From positions 1 through 64,000 of the forward strand of contig DATAZL010000152.1 in the NCBI GenBank assembly GCA_036272055.1: a stretch of 64,000 nucleotides of DNA, in the 5' to 3' direction. The DNA is from DASZVB01 sp036272055. GTDB taxonomy: Bacteria > Myxococcota_A > Polyangia > Polyangiales > Polyangiaceae. Shown here piece by piece: positions 37,175 to 46,518 of this stretch (positions within the stretch are counted from its first letter, which is position 1; each line of letters opens with the position of its first letter). The translations under genes were made by a program, and so were the position numbers. Below the pieces are notes generated by a model. The model saw nothing but the letters and a program-made list of their open reading frames with translations, had not been told where the DNA came from and ran no database searches.

Positions 37175-37900
37175 ATGGAATTTCTGCCTGAACGGCACTA
37201 CGCGCACGCGCCGATAACCGAGGCGGTCATCGACTTCGGCGTTCAGCTGTCGGCCGACCCCACCGCGGAGAACCTCGGGGAGATCCGCGACGAATCGTAC
37301 GCGCAGCGAGATCCAGTCTTCATGGGCCACGTTCAGTTCGGGAGCGGAACGACGAGCGCAACGCAACAGGCGCTTGGGTGGCGCTTTCGAAGTGCCGATG
37401 GTCCTTACATCTATCAGGTACGCACGGATGGCTTCGCTTTGAGCCGGCTCACGCCCTACGAGAACTGGGACAATTTCTCGAGCGAGGCGCGGCGGATCTG
37501 GGACAAGTATCGAGCGGTCGCGAAGCCGATAACAGTGCAGCGCATCGCGCTCCGCTACATCAACCGCATCGACATCCCGCTGCCGCTCAACGACTTCGGC
37601 GAATACCTGCAGTGCTCCCCGTCGGTGTCGCCGCATTTGCCGCAAGGCCTGTCGAACTATTTGATGAGCTTAACCATCCCGCTCGATGAACTCGTGACGG
37701 TGGTGGTAAACGAAGCGATCTTGAATCAGGTCACCAAACCGAACGCGGTCTCCATTCTGCTCGACATCGGCGTGTCGCAGTCGCTCTCCTTGCCTTTCGA
37801 GGAAGAAGCGCTGTGGGAGCGTTTCGGCTATCTCCGTAAGGTGAAGAATCACGTCTTCGAGGCTTGTATCACCGACAAGACGAGAGAATTGTTTCAATGA
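37175..37900 (+). CDS. TIGR04255 family protein
   Basis: The 241-aa protein has the features of the sporadically distributed TIGR04255 family: an N-terminal PI.EAVIDFGVQ strand, DGFALSRLTPYENWDNFSSE, and the conserved IALRYINRIDIPLPL segment. The function of the family is unknown. I chose ATG 37175; the open frame to 37064 is not family-like. Its stop overlaps the next gene's ATG as ATGA, so it heads a three-gene operon. Confidence 0.85.
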   Translation: MEFLPERHYAHAPITEAVIDFGVQLSADPTAENLGEIRDESYAQRDPVFMGHVQFGSGTTSATQQALGWRFRSADGPYIYQVRTDGFALSRLTPYENWDNFSSEARRIWDKYRAVAKPITVQRIALRYINRIDIPLPLNDFGEYLQCSPSVSPHLPQGLSNYLMSLTIPLDELVTVVVNEAILNQVTKPNAVSILLDIGVSQSLSLPFEEEALWERFGYLRKVKNHVFEACITDKTRELFQ

Positions 37901-38223
37901 GCAAGACGAACGCCGTGAAGTACGCGCCGCGCGCGCAAGAACCGCAGCGCACGGCCTACCCGTCCTATCTGGTGCCCGTACCCTCGGCGCCCGCCGAAGG
38001 CGTTGGGGAGGAGGCGCTTACCGTGACGCGCCAACTTGAAGAACTCAGCGCCCGCATCAATCAAACGGAAACGCTCACCCGCGCATTGCTCGCACGACTT
38101 GAGGAGGACGAGGCGCTGGCGCCCTACAATCACGTTCAGGGAAGGCAGATCGGAATGATAAAGGTGCGCTACAAGAACCTCGGTAGGCTACCGCCACGAG
38201 AAGTGTCATACGACGACGAGTGA
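37897..38223 (+). CDS. small coiled-coil protein of TIGR04255 cassette
   Basis: The 108-aa protein has a disordered N-terminus with Pro residues, a coiled coil (TVTRQLEELSARINQTETLT, RALLARLEEDEALAP) and a basic/acidic tail ending SYDDE. No family was recognised. The ATGA overlap with the TIGR04255 gene and a 4-nt gap to the next gene show tight coupling; it may hold the other two proteins together. Confidence 0.75.
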   Translation: MSKTNAVKYAPRAQEPQRTAYPSYLVPVPSAPAEGVGEEALTVTRQLEELSARINQTETLTRALLARLEEDEALAPYNHVQGRQIGMIKVRYKNLGRLPPREVSYDDE

Positions 38224-38227
38224 CGAC

Positions 38228-38746
38228 ATGAGGCCTTTTTGGGCGGAGGCGGAGGGCGAGGCGCTGGCGCAGGGGGACTTCCTTCCCGGATGTCATGTGC
38301 CCGAGTTCGGCGAGGGATTCGGAAGGCACGGGGGTGAGGAAGAACTAACCGTCCGTGAGACCGATCTTATTGTCGTCACGCAATCATGTGATCTCGAGAA
38401 CGATAAGGTTTCTTTGGTTGCCTTCTGTCCCATCCATACGCTGGGCACGTTTGAGGACGCCAATCCGGGGTTTAAGATCAAGGGTCGATGGGAATCGGTC
38501 AGGCTAGGAAAGATGGCTGCCCTGCACATGCTCGCATCGCCGGAGACGCCCAATGACAATCGTGCGGCGCTCGTCGTCGATTTCGGACAGATTCACAGTT
38601 TGCCGCCCGCCTACGTCAAGCGGCGCGCCACGGAACTAGGGTCGCGCTGGCGGTTGGAATCGCCCTTCCTGGAGCATTTCTCGCAAGCGCTCGCGCGCTA
38701 CTTCATGCGTGTAGGCCTGCCGTCGTCGATCCCTGCGTTCAAGTAG
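38228..38746 (+). CDS. unknown protein of TIGR04255 cassette
   Basis: The 172-aa soluble protein contains QGDFLPGCHVPEFGEGFG, DLIVVTQSCDLENDKV, a segment AALVVDFGQIHSLPPAYVKR and a helical C-terminus LEHFSQALARYFMRVGLPSS. The single Cys in TQSCDL and the Asp pair could be functional, but no enzyme family was recognised. It is the third gene of a compact operon with the TIGR04255 protein. Confidence 0.75.
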   Translation: MRPFWAEAEGEALAQGDFLPGCHVPEFGEGFGRHGGEEELTVRETDLIVVTQSCDLENDKVSLVAFCPIHTLGTFEDANPGFKIKGRWESVRLGKMAALHMLASPETPNDNRAALVVDFGQIHSLPPAYVKRRATELGSRWRLESPFLEHFSQALARYFMRVGLPSSIPAFK

Positions 38747-38839
38747 TGGCCGCGGTCGCGAGGTAACGAACTGTTGGCGGAAAGATTGATACTGGGTCTT
38801 GCGGTGAAGTACTTGCCGCGACGGACGGGACTGCAGTGG

Positions 38840-38985
38840 CGGCGTCGGCTGAAATCCAGCGGCCCGCGCGCGGTCGGTCCTCGGGGCGCGCGAAGGCGGT
38901 GAGCGCCAGCGCTGGAATCGCCTTCGTGGTCAAGTCAGCGCGCACGCGACGCAGGAGCGATACCCGTCCTCATCGGGACGAGCTC
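38840..38985 (-). pseudogene. remnant of a response-regulator receiver domain
   Basis: On the minus strand a decayed copy of a receiver-domain end can be read with frame jumps: DEDGY, then SLLRRVRADLTTKAIPALAL-TAFARPEDR, then a damaged ALAAGFQ. The same motif order is intact in the hybrid kinase ending at 61831 (SKSIPAVALTAFARAEDRQR). No other part of a kinase is present. The remaining sequence between 38747 and 39130 has nothing recognisable. Confidence 0.6.
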
Positions 38986-39130
38986 CGGCCCCCAGAGCGT
39001 GCTTCCACTCTTGCCGCATGGAGCCATCTTGCGAGAAATTCGGCCGAAAGCCAGCAGCGAGCCGCGACCGATGCGCGCCTCCTTTTCAGGAGCCAAGCGG
39101 GCGGGAGAATGATGTAGACATGCCGCCCCG

Positions 39131-41533
39131 ATGACCAAGGCGAGCATGCGCTCTCACCGCTTCGTGATCATAGGTCTCGTCGCTTGCTCGATGCTGATGC
39201 ACGAGATCTTGCTCACGCGGGTCTGTGCGCTCCGGCTTTACTTTCATTTCGCGTTCCTGGTCATCTCGAGCTGCTTGCTCGGCCTCGGCGCGAGCGGCTC
39301 GCTCCTCGCGACCTATCAGAACTCCTGGAAGCAGGCGCCGCGCCTCTGGCTCGGGCGATTCTCCATCGCTTACGCGATCTCGCTCGTCTTTGCGTACGCG
39401 CTCGTTCTCCGCTATCCGCTGCCGCAATCGCTGGATTTCGCGAATCCGGGCGACCTCGTTGCGCTCTCCCTCTTCAATCTGGGCGGCGCGTTGCCGTTCG
39501 TGTTCGGTGGCGCGGTGGTCGGCATGCTGCTCACGTTCGACGTGACGGACGTGAACCGGCTTTACGCGGTCGATCTGCTCGGTGCCGGCGCTGGCTGCAT
39601 CGCGGTGCCGTTCCTCTTGCCGCACGTCGGCGCGGGCGGCGTGTTCGTACTCACGGTGGTACTCGCCGTGGTGGCGTCCGCGGTCGCCGTCCACGATCGG
39701 TACCCCAGGGCGGCGCTTGGCGTCGCCGCAGCGCTGTTCGTCGTCGGCGCCGTGCTCCTGCCGCGGTTCGACCGCATGTACCCGGTGCCGAGCAAGGGCC
39801 TGGTCGACTTCGCTCTGGCCGTCGACCACTCGAACTACCAGGAGCCGTTCAGCATCTGGACGGCTAACAGCCGTATCGATCTTCTTCGCGGTGCGAAGGA
39901 CGCGCCTCGCGTCTATGCGAAGGTGTTCACGCAGGGGTCGAACACCGTGGGACTGCCGCTGACGCCGCACGCGGCCGGCATCGCACAGGACGCCACCGCC
40001 GGCACCACGATGCTCGACTACTCCGAGGAGCCGGAAGGCTTCGAGCTCCTGCGCCGGGCGATGTACTCGGCCGCGTACCGGCTGAAGGAATCGCCCCGGG
40101 TGTTCATCATCGGGCTCGGCGGCGGCAATGACGCCTGGGCGGCGAAGCTCAACAACGCGCGCTCGGTGAAAGCCGTCGAGCTCAACTGGCCGATCGTCGC
40201 ACTCCACCAGAAGGTGATGCGCGACTTCTCCCGGAACCTCGTGGAAGACCCGCACGTGGAGCTCGTGGTCGGTGAGGGCCGGAGCGCGCTCATGCGCGAC
40301 ACGAATCACTACGACGTCATCCAGATGACGGGCATCGACACATGGACCGCGCTGGCTTCAGGGGCCTACGTGCTCGCCGAGAACTATCTCTACACGAGCG
40401 AGGCGATCGAATCGATGTACTCGCACCTCGCGCCCGGTGGGATCCTCCAGATATCGCGCTTCGCGGAAGCGATGGAGGCACTCCGGATGATCTCCAACAT
40501 GCACGCCGCGCTCGAGCACCTCGGTGCCGCCGACCACTTCGAGGACTCAGTCCAGGCACTCGCCACCGAAGACAAGATCATGGCGATCCAGCTGAAGAAG
40601 GGGCCCTTCACCCGGGAAGAGCAGGACTCGACCGAGAAGTACGCGAACGAAGCGGGGATCCGCGTCGTCTATCAGCCGAAGGAGGTTCGAGAGGGCCCCG
40701 TCGATCGGTTCATCCGCGAGCCCGACAAGCAGAAGCTCATCGACGCCTTCCCGATGAACATCTCGCCGACGGTCGACGACAAGCCCTACTTCTTCAACTA
40801 CGCGAGGTGGCAGCACCCGATCGCGTCCGTGCAGCGCATCGACGACATTCCGTCGGCGTCGCAGGGCAACCCGATGCTCATCTTGAGCCAATTTTTCGTC
40901 AGCATCGTGCTCAGCGCGCTCCTCATCGTCTATCCCATCGCGCGGCGCTCCGACGTCCCGAAGAAGGGGAAGGGACGGTACTTCGTCTACTTCGCGGGCC
41001 TCGGGCTCGGATTCATTTTCATCGAGGTCGGGGCGATCCAGAAGCTCACGCTGTTCCTCGGTCAACCGGTGTACTCGCTGACCGTCACGCTCTTCTCACT
41101 CCTCGTCTTCACGGGGCTCGGCAGCCTGCTCTTCGCAGGACGTCTGTCGCCCGGGGATCGGCGCATCTGGGCGGTGCCGCTCGGTATCGCTGTCTTCATC
41201 GCGATCTTCCTCGGTGGCTCGTCGCTCTTCGTGTCGCACCTCATCGGGCTGCCAGTGGGAGTCAGGATCGCACTCGCCGTCCTCTTGCTGTGCCCGATCG
41301 GTCTTCTACTCGGCGTACCCTTTGCGTACGGGCTCCGCGTCGTGGCTGACTACCACCCCTCTCTGACGTCGTGGGCGTGGGCCATCAACGGTTCCGTGAG
41401 CGTCGTGGGATCCATCCTGACCGTCATCGTCTCCATGAACTTCGGCTTCACCGCCGTGATGTGCGCCGCCGTCCTCGTGTACCTCGTGGCGTTCACGGCG
41501 CTGATGGGGGCACCGAGGGCGGCGGTGGGGTGA
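39131..41533 (+). CDS. membrane-embedded spermidine-synthase-like protein
   Basis: The 800-aa protein combines about six N-terminal transmembrane segments, a central SAM-binding spermidine-synthase-like domain (VFIIGLGGGNDAWAAKLNNA, AVELNWPIV, NHYDVIQMTGIDTW, SEAIESMYSHLAPGGIL) and about six C-terminal transmembrane segments (FIFIEVGAIQKLTLFLGQPV). Such fused proteins are common in Myxococcota. Their reaction is unproven, and some may be aminopropyl- or methyltransferases acting at the membrane. The gene is isolated. Confidence 0.87.
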   Translation: MTKASMRSHRFVIIGLVACSMLMHEILLTRVCALRLYFHFAFLVISSCLLGLGASGSLLATYQNSWKQAPRLWLGRFSIAYAISLVFAYALVLRYPLPQSLDFANPGDLVALSLFNLGGALPFVFGGAVVGMLLTFDVTDVNRLYAVDLLGAGAGCIAVPFLLPHVGAGGVFVLTVVLAVVASAVAVHDRYPRAALGVAAALFVVGAVLLPRFDRMYPVPSKGLVDFALAVDHSNYQEPFSIWTANSRIDLLRGAKDAPRVYAKVFTQGSNTVGLPLTPHAAGIAQDATAGTTMLDYSEEPEGFELLRRAMYSAAYRLKESPRVFIIGLGGGNDAWAAKLNNARSVKAVELNWPIVALHQKVMRDFSRNLVEDPHVELVVGEGRSALMRDTNHYDVIQMTGIDTWTALASGAYVLAENYLYTSEAIESMYSHLAPGGILQISRFAEAMEALRMISNMHAALEHLGAADHFEDSVQALATEDKIMAIQLKKGPFTREEQDSTEKYANEAGIRVVYQPKEVREGPVDRFIREPDKQKLIDAFPMNISPTVDDKPYFFNYARWQHPIASVQRIDDIPSASQGNPMLILSQFFVSIVLSALLIVYPIARRSDVPKKGKGRYFVYFAGLGLGFIFIEVGAIQKLTLFLGQPVYSLTVTLFSLLVFTGLGSLLFAGRLSPGDRRIWAVPLGIAVFIAIFLGGSSLFVSHLIGLPVGVRIALAVLLLCPIGLLLGVPFAYGLRVVADYHPSLTSWAWAINGSVSVVGSILTVIVSMNFGFTAVMCAAVLVYLVAFTALMGAPRAAVG

Positions 41534-41622
41534 GGGGAAGGGCGACGGGCGCTGCACGGGCAGATTGACGTCGCGGCGACTCAGCTTCGGTGCGCTCGCG
41601 TCTTCCGTGCTCTAGTCTCGGG

Positions 41623-43392
41623 ATGGACGGAACGCTGACGCCGCCCGCGTGGCGGCCGGTGCCCATCGCGAGCGCGATGCGGCGGGTGCTCGCCCGCGGG
41701 TACACGGCACGGGACTTCCTCGCCGACGTGACGTCCGGCGTGCTCGTCGGCATCGTCGCGTTGCCGCTGTCCATGGCCCTCGCCATCGCGGTTGGCGTCC
41801 CGCCCCAGCACGGGCTCTATACGGCCATTGTTGCCGGAGCCGTCGTGGCGCTCCTCGGCGGATGCAAGTTCCAGGTCACGGGACCGACCGCGGCATTCGT
41901 CGTCATCCTTTCCCCGATCGCGAGTCGCTTCGGGCTCTCGGGGCTACTCACCGCCGGGATGCTCGCAGGCGTCTTTCTCATCGCGATGGGACTGCTCCGC
42001 CTTGGCGCGCTCATCCGGTTCATCCCTTATCCGGTCACGACGGGCTTCACCGCCGGGATCGCGACGGTCATCGCGACGCTGCAGCTCAAGGACGTCTTCG
42101 GACTCGACGCGGGAAAGCTACCCGATCATTTCGTCGAGCGGGCGTCGGCACTGTTTCGAGCGCGCGGCACGGCGCGCTGGGAAGAGCTCGCCGTCGCAGC
42201 GGGCACGATGGCGCTCCTCGTCGGGCTGCCGCGCATCACGAAGCGCATTCCCGCGCCGCTCGTCGCCATGACGCTCGTGGCGGGTATCGTCGTACTGGTC
42301 CATCGCGTGGTGCCGGCGTTCACCGTCGCGACGATCGGCTCCCGCTTCCACACCACCATCCACGGCGTCGTCGTGAACGGTATTCCGCGCGTCCTGCCGC
42401 TGCCGTCGCTGCCGTGGGGAAGCGGCGGTCTCTCGTTCGCTGACCTGCGTGAGCTTCTATCGGCGAGCGTCGCGATCGCGATCCTCGGCGCAATCGAGTC
42501 GCTCCTCTCGGCGACCATCGCGGACGGCATGACGCAGACCCGGCACGACCCCGACGCGGAGCTCGTCGCGCTCGGGATAGGCAACGTCGTCGCGCCGTTC
42601 TTCGGTGGTATTCCGGCGACCGGCGCACTCGCCCGCACCGCCACGAACATCCGGAGCGGCGCGCGTTCGCCCATCTCCGCCGTCGTGCATTCCGCGGTTG
42701 TGCTTCTCTGCATCGTCGTGGCGGCGCCGCTCGTCGCGTACGTTCCCATGGCGTCACTCGCCGCGCTGCTCCTCCTCGTGGCGTGGAACATGTCCGAGGC
42801 GCATCACTTCGCAGGCATCGTGCGGGTCGCGCCGAAGAGCGATGTCGCGGTCCTCGTCGTCTGCTACCTGCTCACCGTCGTCTTCGACATGGTCGTCGCG
42901 GTCTCGGTGGGGGTGATACTCGCGGCGTTCCTGTTCATCCGGCGTATGTCGGAGCTCACGCGCTCCGCCTTCGACGTCACCGGCGTCGGCGATGACGGAG
43001 AGCCGAGACCGCTCCCGGACGGCGTCGTCCTCTACGAGATCGAAGGGCCGCTCTTCTTCGGCGCTGCGCAGACGGCGATGCGCGGACTACAGGGGGGCGT
43101 CGCGGATCGCTACAAGATCCTCGTCCTGAACCTGTCACGGGTCTCGGTCATGGACGCGACCGGGCTCGCGGCGCTCGAGAACGCCATCGCCGACGTCGTG
43201 CGTCGCAAGAAGCGCGTCGTCCTCGTGGTGCCACTGGGACCGAAGGACGTCCTCGAGCGCGCGAGGCTCGACCTCGAGTACGACGGTCTGCTCTTCGCAC
43301 CGGATCTCGACGCCGGTATCGTGCTCGCTGGCGAGCTCGTCGCGAAGGCAACCCCGAGCGTGCCGGTCCTCCCGACACAGGTCGCGCATTGA
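41623..43392 (+). CDS. SulP family anion transporter with STAS domain
   Basis: The 589-aa inner-membrane transporter has the SulP core (FLADVTSGVLVGIVALPLSM, VPPQHGLYTAIVAGAVVALL, QVTGPTAAFVVILSPIA) of about 12 transmembrane segments. A cytoplasmic STAS domain occupies about residues 460-560 (LYEIEGPLFFGAAQTAMRGL, ILVLNLSRVSVMDATGLAAL). SulP proteins carry sulfate, bicarbonate or dicarboxylates; the substrate cannot be chosen here. I chose ATG 41623 over the GTG 41590. The stop overlaps the TTG of the following truncated gene. Confidence 0.92.
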   Translation: MDGTLTPPAWRPVPIASAMRRVLARGYTARDFLADVTSGVLVGIVALPLSMALAIAVGVPPQHGLYTAIVAGAVVALLGGCKFQVTGPTAAFVVILSPIASRFGLSGLLTAGMLAGVFLIAMGLLRLGALIRFIPYPVTTGFTAGIATVIATLQLKDVFGLDAGKLPDHFVERASALFRARGTARWEELAVAAGTMALLVGLPRITKRIPAPLVAMTLVAGIVVLVHRVVPAFTVATIGSRFHTTIHGVVVNGIPRVLPLPSLPWGSGGLSFADLRELLSASVAIAILGAIESLLSATIADGMTQTRHDPDAELVALGIGNVVAPFFGGIPATGALARTATNIRSGARSPISAVVHSAVVLLCIVVAAPLVAYVPMASLAALLLLVAWNMSEAHHFAGIVRVAPKSDVAVLVVCYLLTVVFDMVVAVSVGVILAAFLFIRRMSELTRSAFDVTGVGDDGEPRPLPDGVVLYEIEGPLFFGAAQTAMRGLQGGVADRYKILVLNLSRVSVMDATGLAALENAIADVVRRKKRVVLVVPLGPKDVLERARLDLEYDGLLFAPDLDAGIVLAGELVAKATPSVPVLPTQVAH

Positions 43393-43670
43393 TCGACGTG
43401 AAGATCGCCGTCGCGGTCGGCATCGTGAGCGGGCTCGTCCTAGTGGGTGCGTTTCTTTACAGCCGTCAGACCATCGCGCACCTCGAGAAGCGGCTCGCTA
43501 TGTCGCTCGCCGCCTGTGCGCTGCCCGCGGCACCCGTAGTGACGACCGTGATCACCGATGAAGCCCTGTCGTCGTTGCCTGAGCCGGCGCGGCTTTACCT
43601 GGCGTTCATGGGCGTTGTCGGGAGGCCACCCGACTGGTGGTCGTTTGGCGAGCCACGGCGCCGATGGGGG
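43389..43670 (+). pseudogene. truncated DUF6544-like gene
   Basis: A TTG start inside the SulP stop begins a frame with one transmembrane segment (IAVAVGIVSGLVLVGAFLYS) and then DEALSSLPEPARLYLAFMGV-VGRPPDW, which resembles the N-terminus of DUF6544 proteins. The similarity ends at about residue 85. The frame continues to 43913 through sequence antisense to a Cys-rich gene. The body of the protein is missing. Confidence 0.5.
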
Positions 43671-43759
43671 AGCCACGACCACCGGCAACGGCGGTTCGTC
43701 ACTCGGCGGAGCCTGCACGGGGATCGCTGGCGAGACGTCGGCGATGACCATGAACGGGA

Positions 43760-44135
43760 TCACGGGCACGCCTCGCCGGGGAGACCCGAGGAGGTTTCAG
43801 GATCATCGTCGTTACTGCTACGACGCTCGACGCGCTTGCAGATGCCGTTTTGCAGCGCATCGCATGAAGCGTCGAGGATGCACGTGCTCTCCGCGGGCGT
43901 AAGATCCGGGTAACTGATTCCGCAGCCGCTGCTGAACTGGCATTGCACGGCTTCGAAAAAAAAGGCCGGGGCAGCAATCCTTCATGTATTTCACGGCTTC
44001 TTCGCAATCGACCTCGTCGTTGCGAAGGCACTGTGTTGCAGGCAAGCACATCGCGATGACGCCGAGTGTGCGCACCCAGCGTCTGCGCAATGCCCTTCGC
44101 GCCCGCGAATCCAGCGACGAATTCAATTCCCTCAT
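43760..44135 (-). pseudogene. small Cys-rich lipoprotein gene with frameshift in a T8 tract
   Basis: The first frame has a hydrophobic leader with Cys (LGVIAMCLPATQC) and the family motif DCEEAVKYMKDCCPGLFF. At 43956-43963 (eight A on the plus strand) the frame changes, and the downstream frame supplies EAVQCQFSSGCGISYPDLTP, CILDASCDALQNGICKRVE, ending at 43760. Removing one T gives a 124-aa Cys-rich secreted protein of a type common in Polyangia. Function unknown. Homopolymer position makes a sequencing error plausible. Confidence 0.65.
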
Positions 44136-44267
44136 TGCGAGGCGAATCGATGAGCAACTTCCGTACCCCTGCGTCAGCGTGAGACGCGAAGGAGCTATCG
44201 CGTCGGTTCCCTGGCTCTTGCCTGGCCTCGGAATGACTCCGAGCCGCGTCAGGAACTCGCGCGCTGG

Positions 44268-46446
44268 TTACGGCCTCACGCGCCCGTTCACGACGGCCCG
44301 CAACTGTCGGGCGTCGAAGGGTTTCTCGAGCTGGGCGTTGGGCAGGCTGGCGAGGAAATCGCGCGTCGGTACCTTGAACGCGCTGTCCGTCAGGAAGACG
44401 ACTCGCTCGAGCTGGGCGTGGTCCACGCGCGCCAGTTCTTCGTAGAAATCCACCCCGGTGAGGACCGGCATGAGCACGTCGCAGAGGATGACGTCGAACC
44501 GGTTTCCGGCGGCAATCACCTTCAACGCATCCGTCGCGCTCGAGCAGAACTCGACGTCGTGCTCGGCCGAAAGCAGCCGCTCGACGGTTGCGCCGACCAT
44601 CACGTCGTCGTCGATGACGAGGACACGACCAGGACGCGGGGGCAGGATGGAGACGAAGCTGCCCGACGGCTCCGGTAGTGATTCGCCAGCGGCGGGCAGC
44701 GACACCTTGAAGGACGTTCCATCTCCGGGTCGGCTCGTGACGGCGATCTCGCCGCCGAAGCCGGTGACGATGCGCTGGCAGATGGCGAGACCTAGCCCAA
44801 CGCCGAGCCCCACGGGTCGGGTCGTGAAGAAGGGCGTGAAGATGTTCCTCAGAACATCGGGGGCCATGCCGGAACCGGTGTCCCGGACCTCGATGACGAC
44901 GCGGCCAGTTGCATCCTGGCTCGTGATCACGGAGACCTCGTGGTCGTCCGCGCTTCCCTCGGGGATCGCCTGCACGGCGTTCAGGAGCAGATTCAAGAAG
45001 ACCTGAGCGAGTCCCGAGTCGTTCGCCTCGGCGGCAGAAACGTTGCCGTACTCGGTGACGAGCCGCGCCCGCTGCCGGAGCTCGTCCTGCACCAGACGGA
45101 GCGTCGAGCCGAGGACGCGCTCCACGTCGACGGGGCCGTGACGGAACTCTGCGATGTGCGAGAAGACGCCGAGGTCAACGACGAGGTCCTTGACTCGATC
45201 GGCGGCTTCCATCGCATCGGTGAGCGACTCCACGAGATCCGTCGTGCGGGTCGTGGCAGGGAGGTCTTCTACGAGCTCGGTGACGGCCATCGAAGCGAAC
45301 TCGAGGTTCGCGATGACGGCTGTCAGGGGGTTGTTGATCTCGTGCGCGACGCCGGCGGCGAGCGTGCCGCTCGAACCGAGGCGATCGGCGATCCTCAGCT
45401 GTTCACGTGCGGCGAAGGAACCGGCGAGGCTCAGTCCCTGAGCGAAGCGTGCGCTCGCTCCCACCACGAACGCGACGCGCTCCGGATCGAGCAGGTTCTC
45501 CGAAGGAGAAGCCAGGAACAGCGCGCCGAGCAACTCTTCCCGGTGACGCAGCGGCACGACCAGTCCGCGAGCGAGCCCGGCTCGGAGCAGCGCGGCCGTG
45601 GCTGCCACGAGCGCTGAGTAGCGCAGACAGGACGTCGTGGAGCGCGCCGTCGAGGGACTCGCCTCGCGCCAGGGCCTCCGTGATCCCGCTCAGGATGGAT
45701 AGCTCGGTGGACAGGACAGCGGAGCGCTGCGATGCGCCGGCGCTGATGAACACCTGACGCTCGAGCTGCCTGAGCATGCGGGCGCCGTCGAGGTCGACGC
45801 TCACGAGGCCCGAGACATTCGACACGGGATGGGGCTGAAGGAGGTCCCGGAGCGTCTTCTTCAATCCGTCGGCGTCCGGCGCGAGGATGTCCGACACGAT
45901 CGCGTGGGGGAGACGTTCTCTCGCGAGCTCGAGCCCTTCGCGGCTATCGGAGGCAATGATGACCTGAAAACCGAGTCGCCAGAGCTTGAATGCGATGCGC
46001 TTTCGTCGCTCCGCATCGTCGGCGACGACGACGATCTCCCGGTCCGCACCGAATCGGTCGTCAGCGTCGATGGCGACCGCGAGATGCCTCTGCACGACCT
46101 TGACGAGGCGCTCGGCGTTGATCGGCTTTCCCACCACGTCGTCGAAGCCCACGGCCGCGGTTCGTGCCTCGTCGGCGATCGAGACGACACCGGTGAGCGC
46201 AAGGATAGGGACCCGACGATTCGCGAGCCGTCCCTGAAGCTTCGCCGCGAGGACGAATCCGTCCATGTCCGGAAGCCTGAGGTCCTGGAGCACGAGATCG
46301 GGCGGGTTCCGCTCGAAGAGCTCGAGCGCCGTTCTGCCATCCGCGGCTTCGACGATGGTATAGCCGGTGCCCTGGAACGCTGAGCGCACGACGTCGCGTG
46401 TCGCCGCGTTGTCGTCGACCACCAGGATGGACGGCATTTGCCGCAA
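44268..46446 (-). pseudogene. hybrid sensor kinase REC-REC-GAF-HK-REC with frameshift and internal losses
   Basis: One gene is split into two frames meeting near 45600-45625. The first has a receiver domain (phosphoacceptor Asp55 in LVLQDLRLPDMDG), a second receiver-like half (EIVVVADDAERRKRIAFKLW ... VSDILAPDADGL) that stops early, and the start of a GAF region (LSTELSILSGITEALARGES). The second has the end of GAF (GLVVPLRHREELLGALFLAS), HisKA (GVAHEINNPLTAVIANL), HATPase (DTGSGMAPD, GLGVGLGLAICQRI) and a C-terminal receiver (VLVIDDDVMVGATV, VILCDVLMPVLTGVDF). The end of the second receiver and the middle of GAF seem deleted compared with the architecture I recall. With one base removed the frame encodes about 725 aa. 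Confidence 0.75.
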
Positions 46447-46518
46447 CAGTCACTGCGTCCCACCGTGGCGAGCAGTCGGTGATTTTCTCACCTCACGTCG
46501 GCAAAAGGACTACACGCC

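Noticed and set aside
45403..45608. Two separate kinase genes overlapping by 200 bp
   Set aside because: The first frame's tail is Arg/Ser-rich nonsense while the second frame begins mid-GAF, so one frameshifted gene is more likely.
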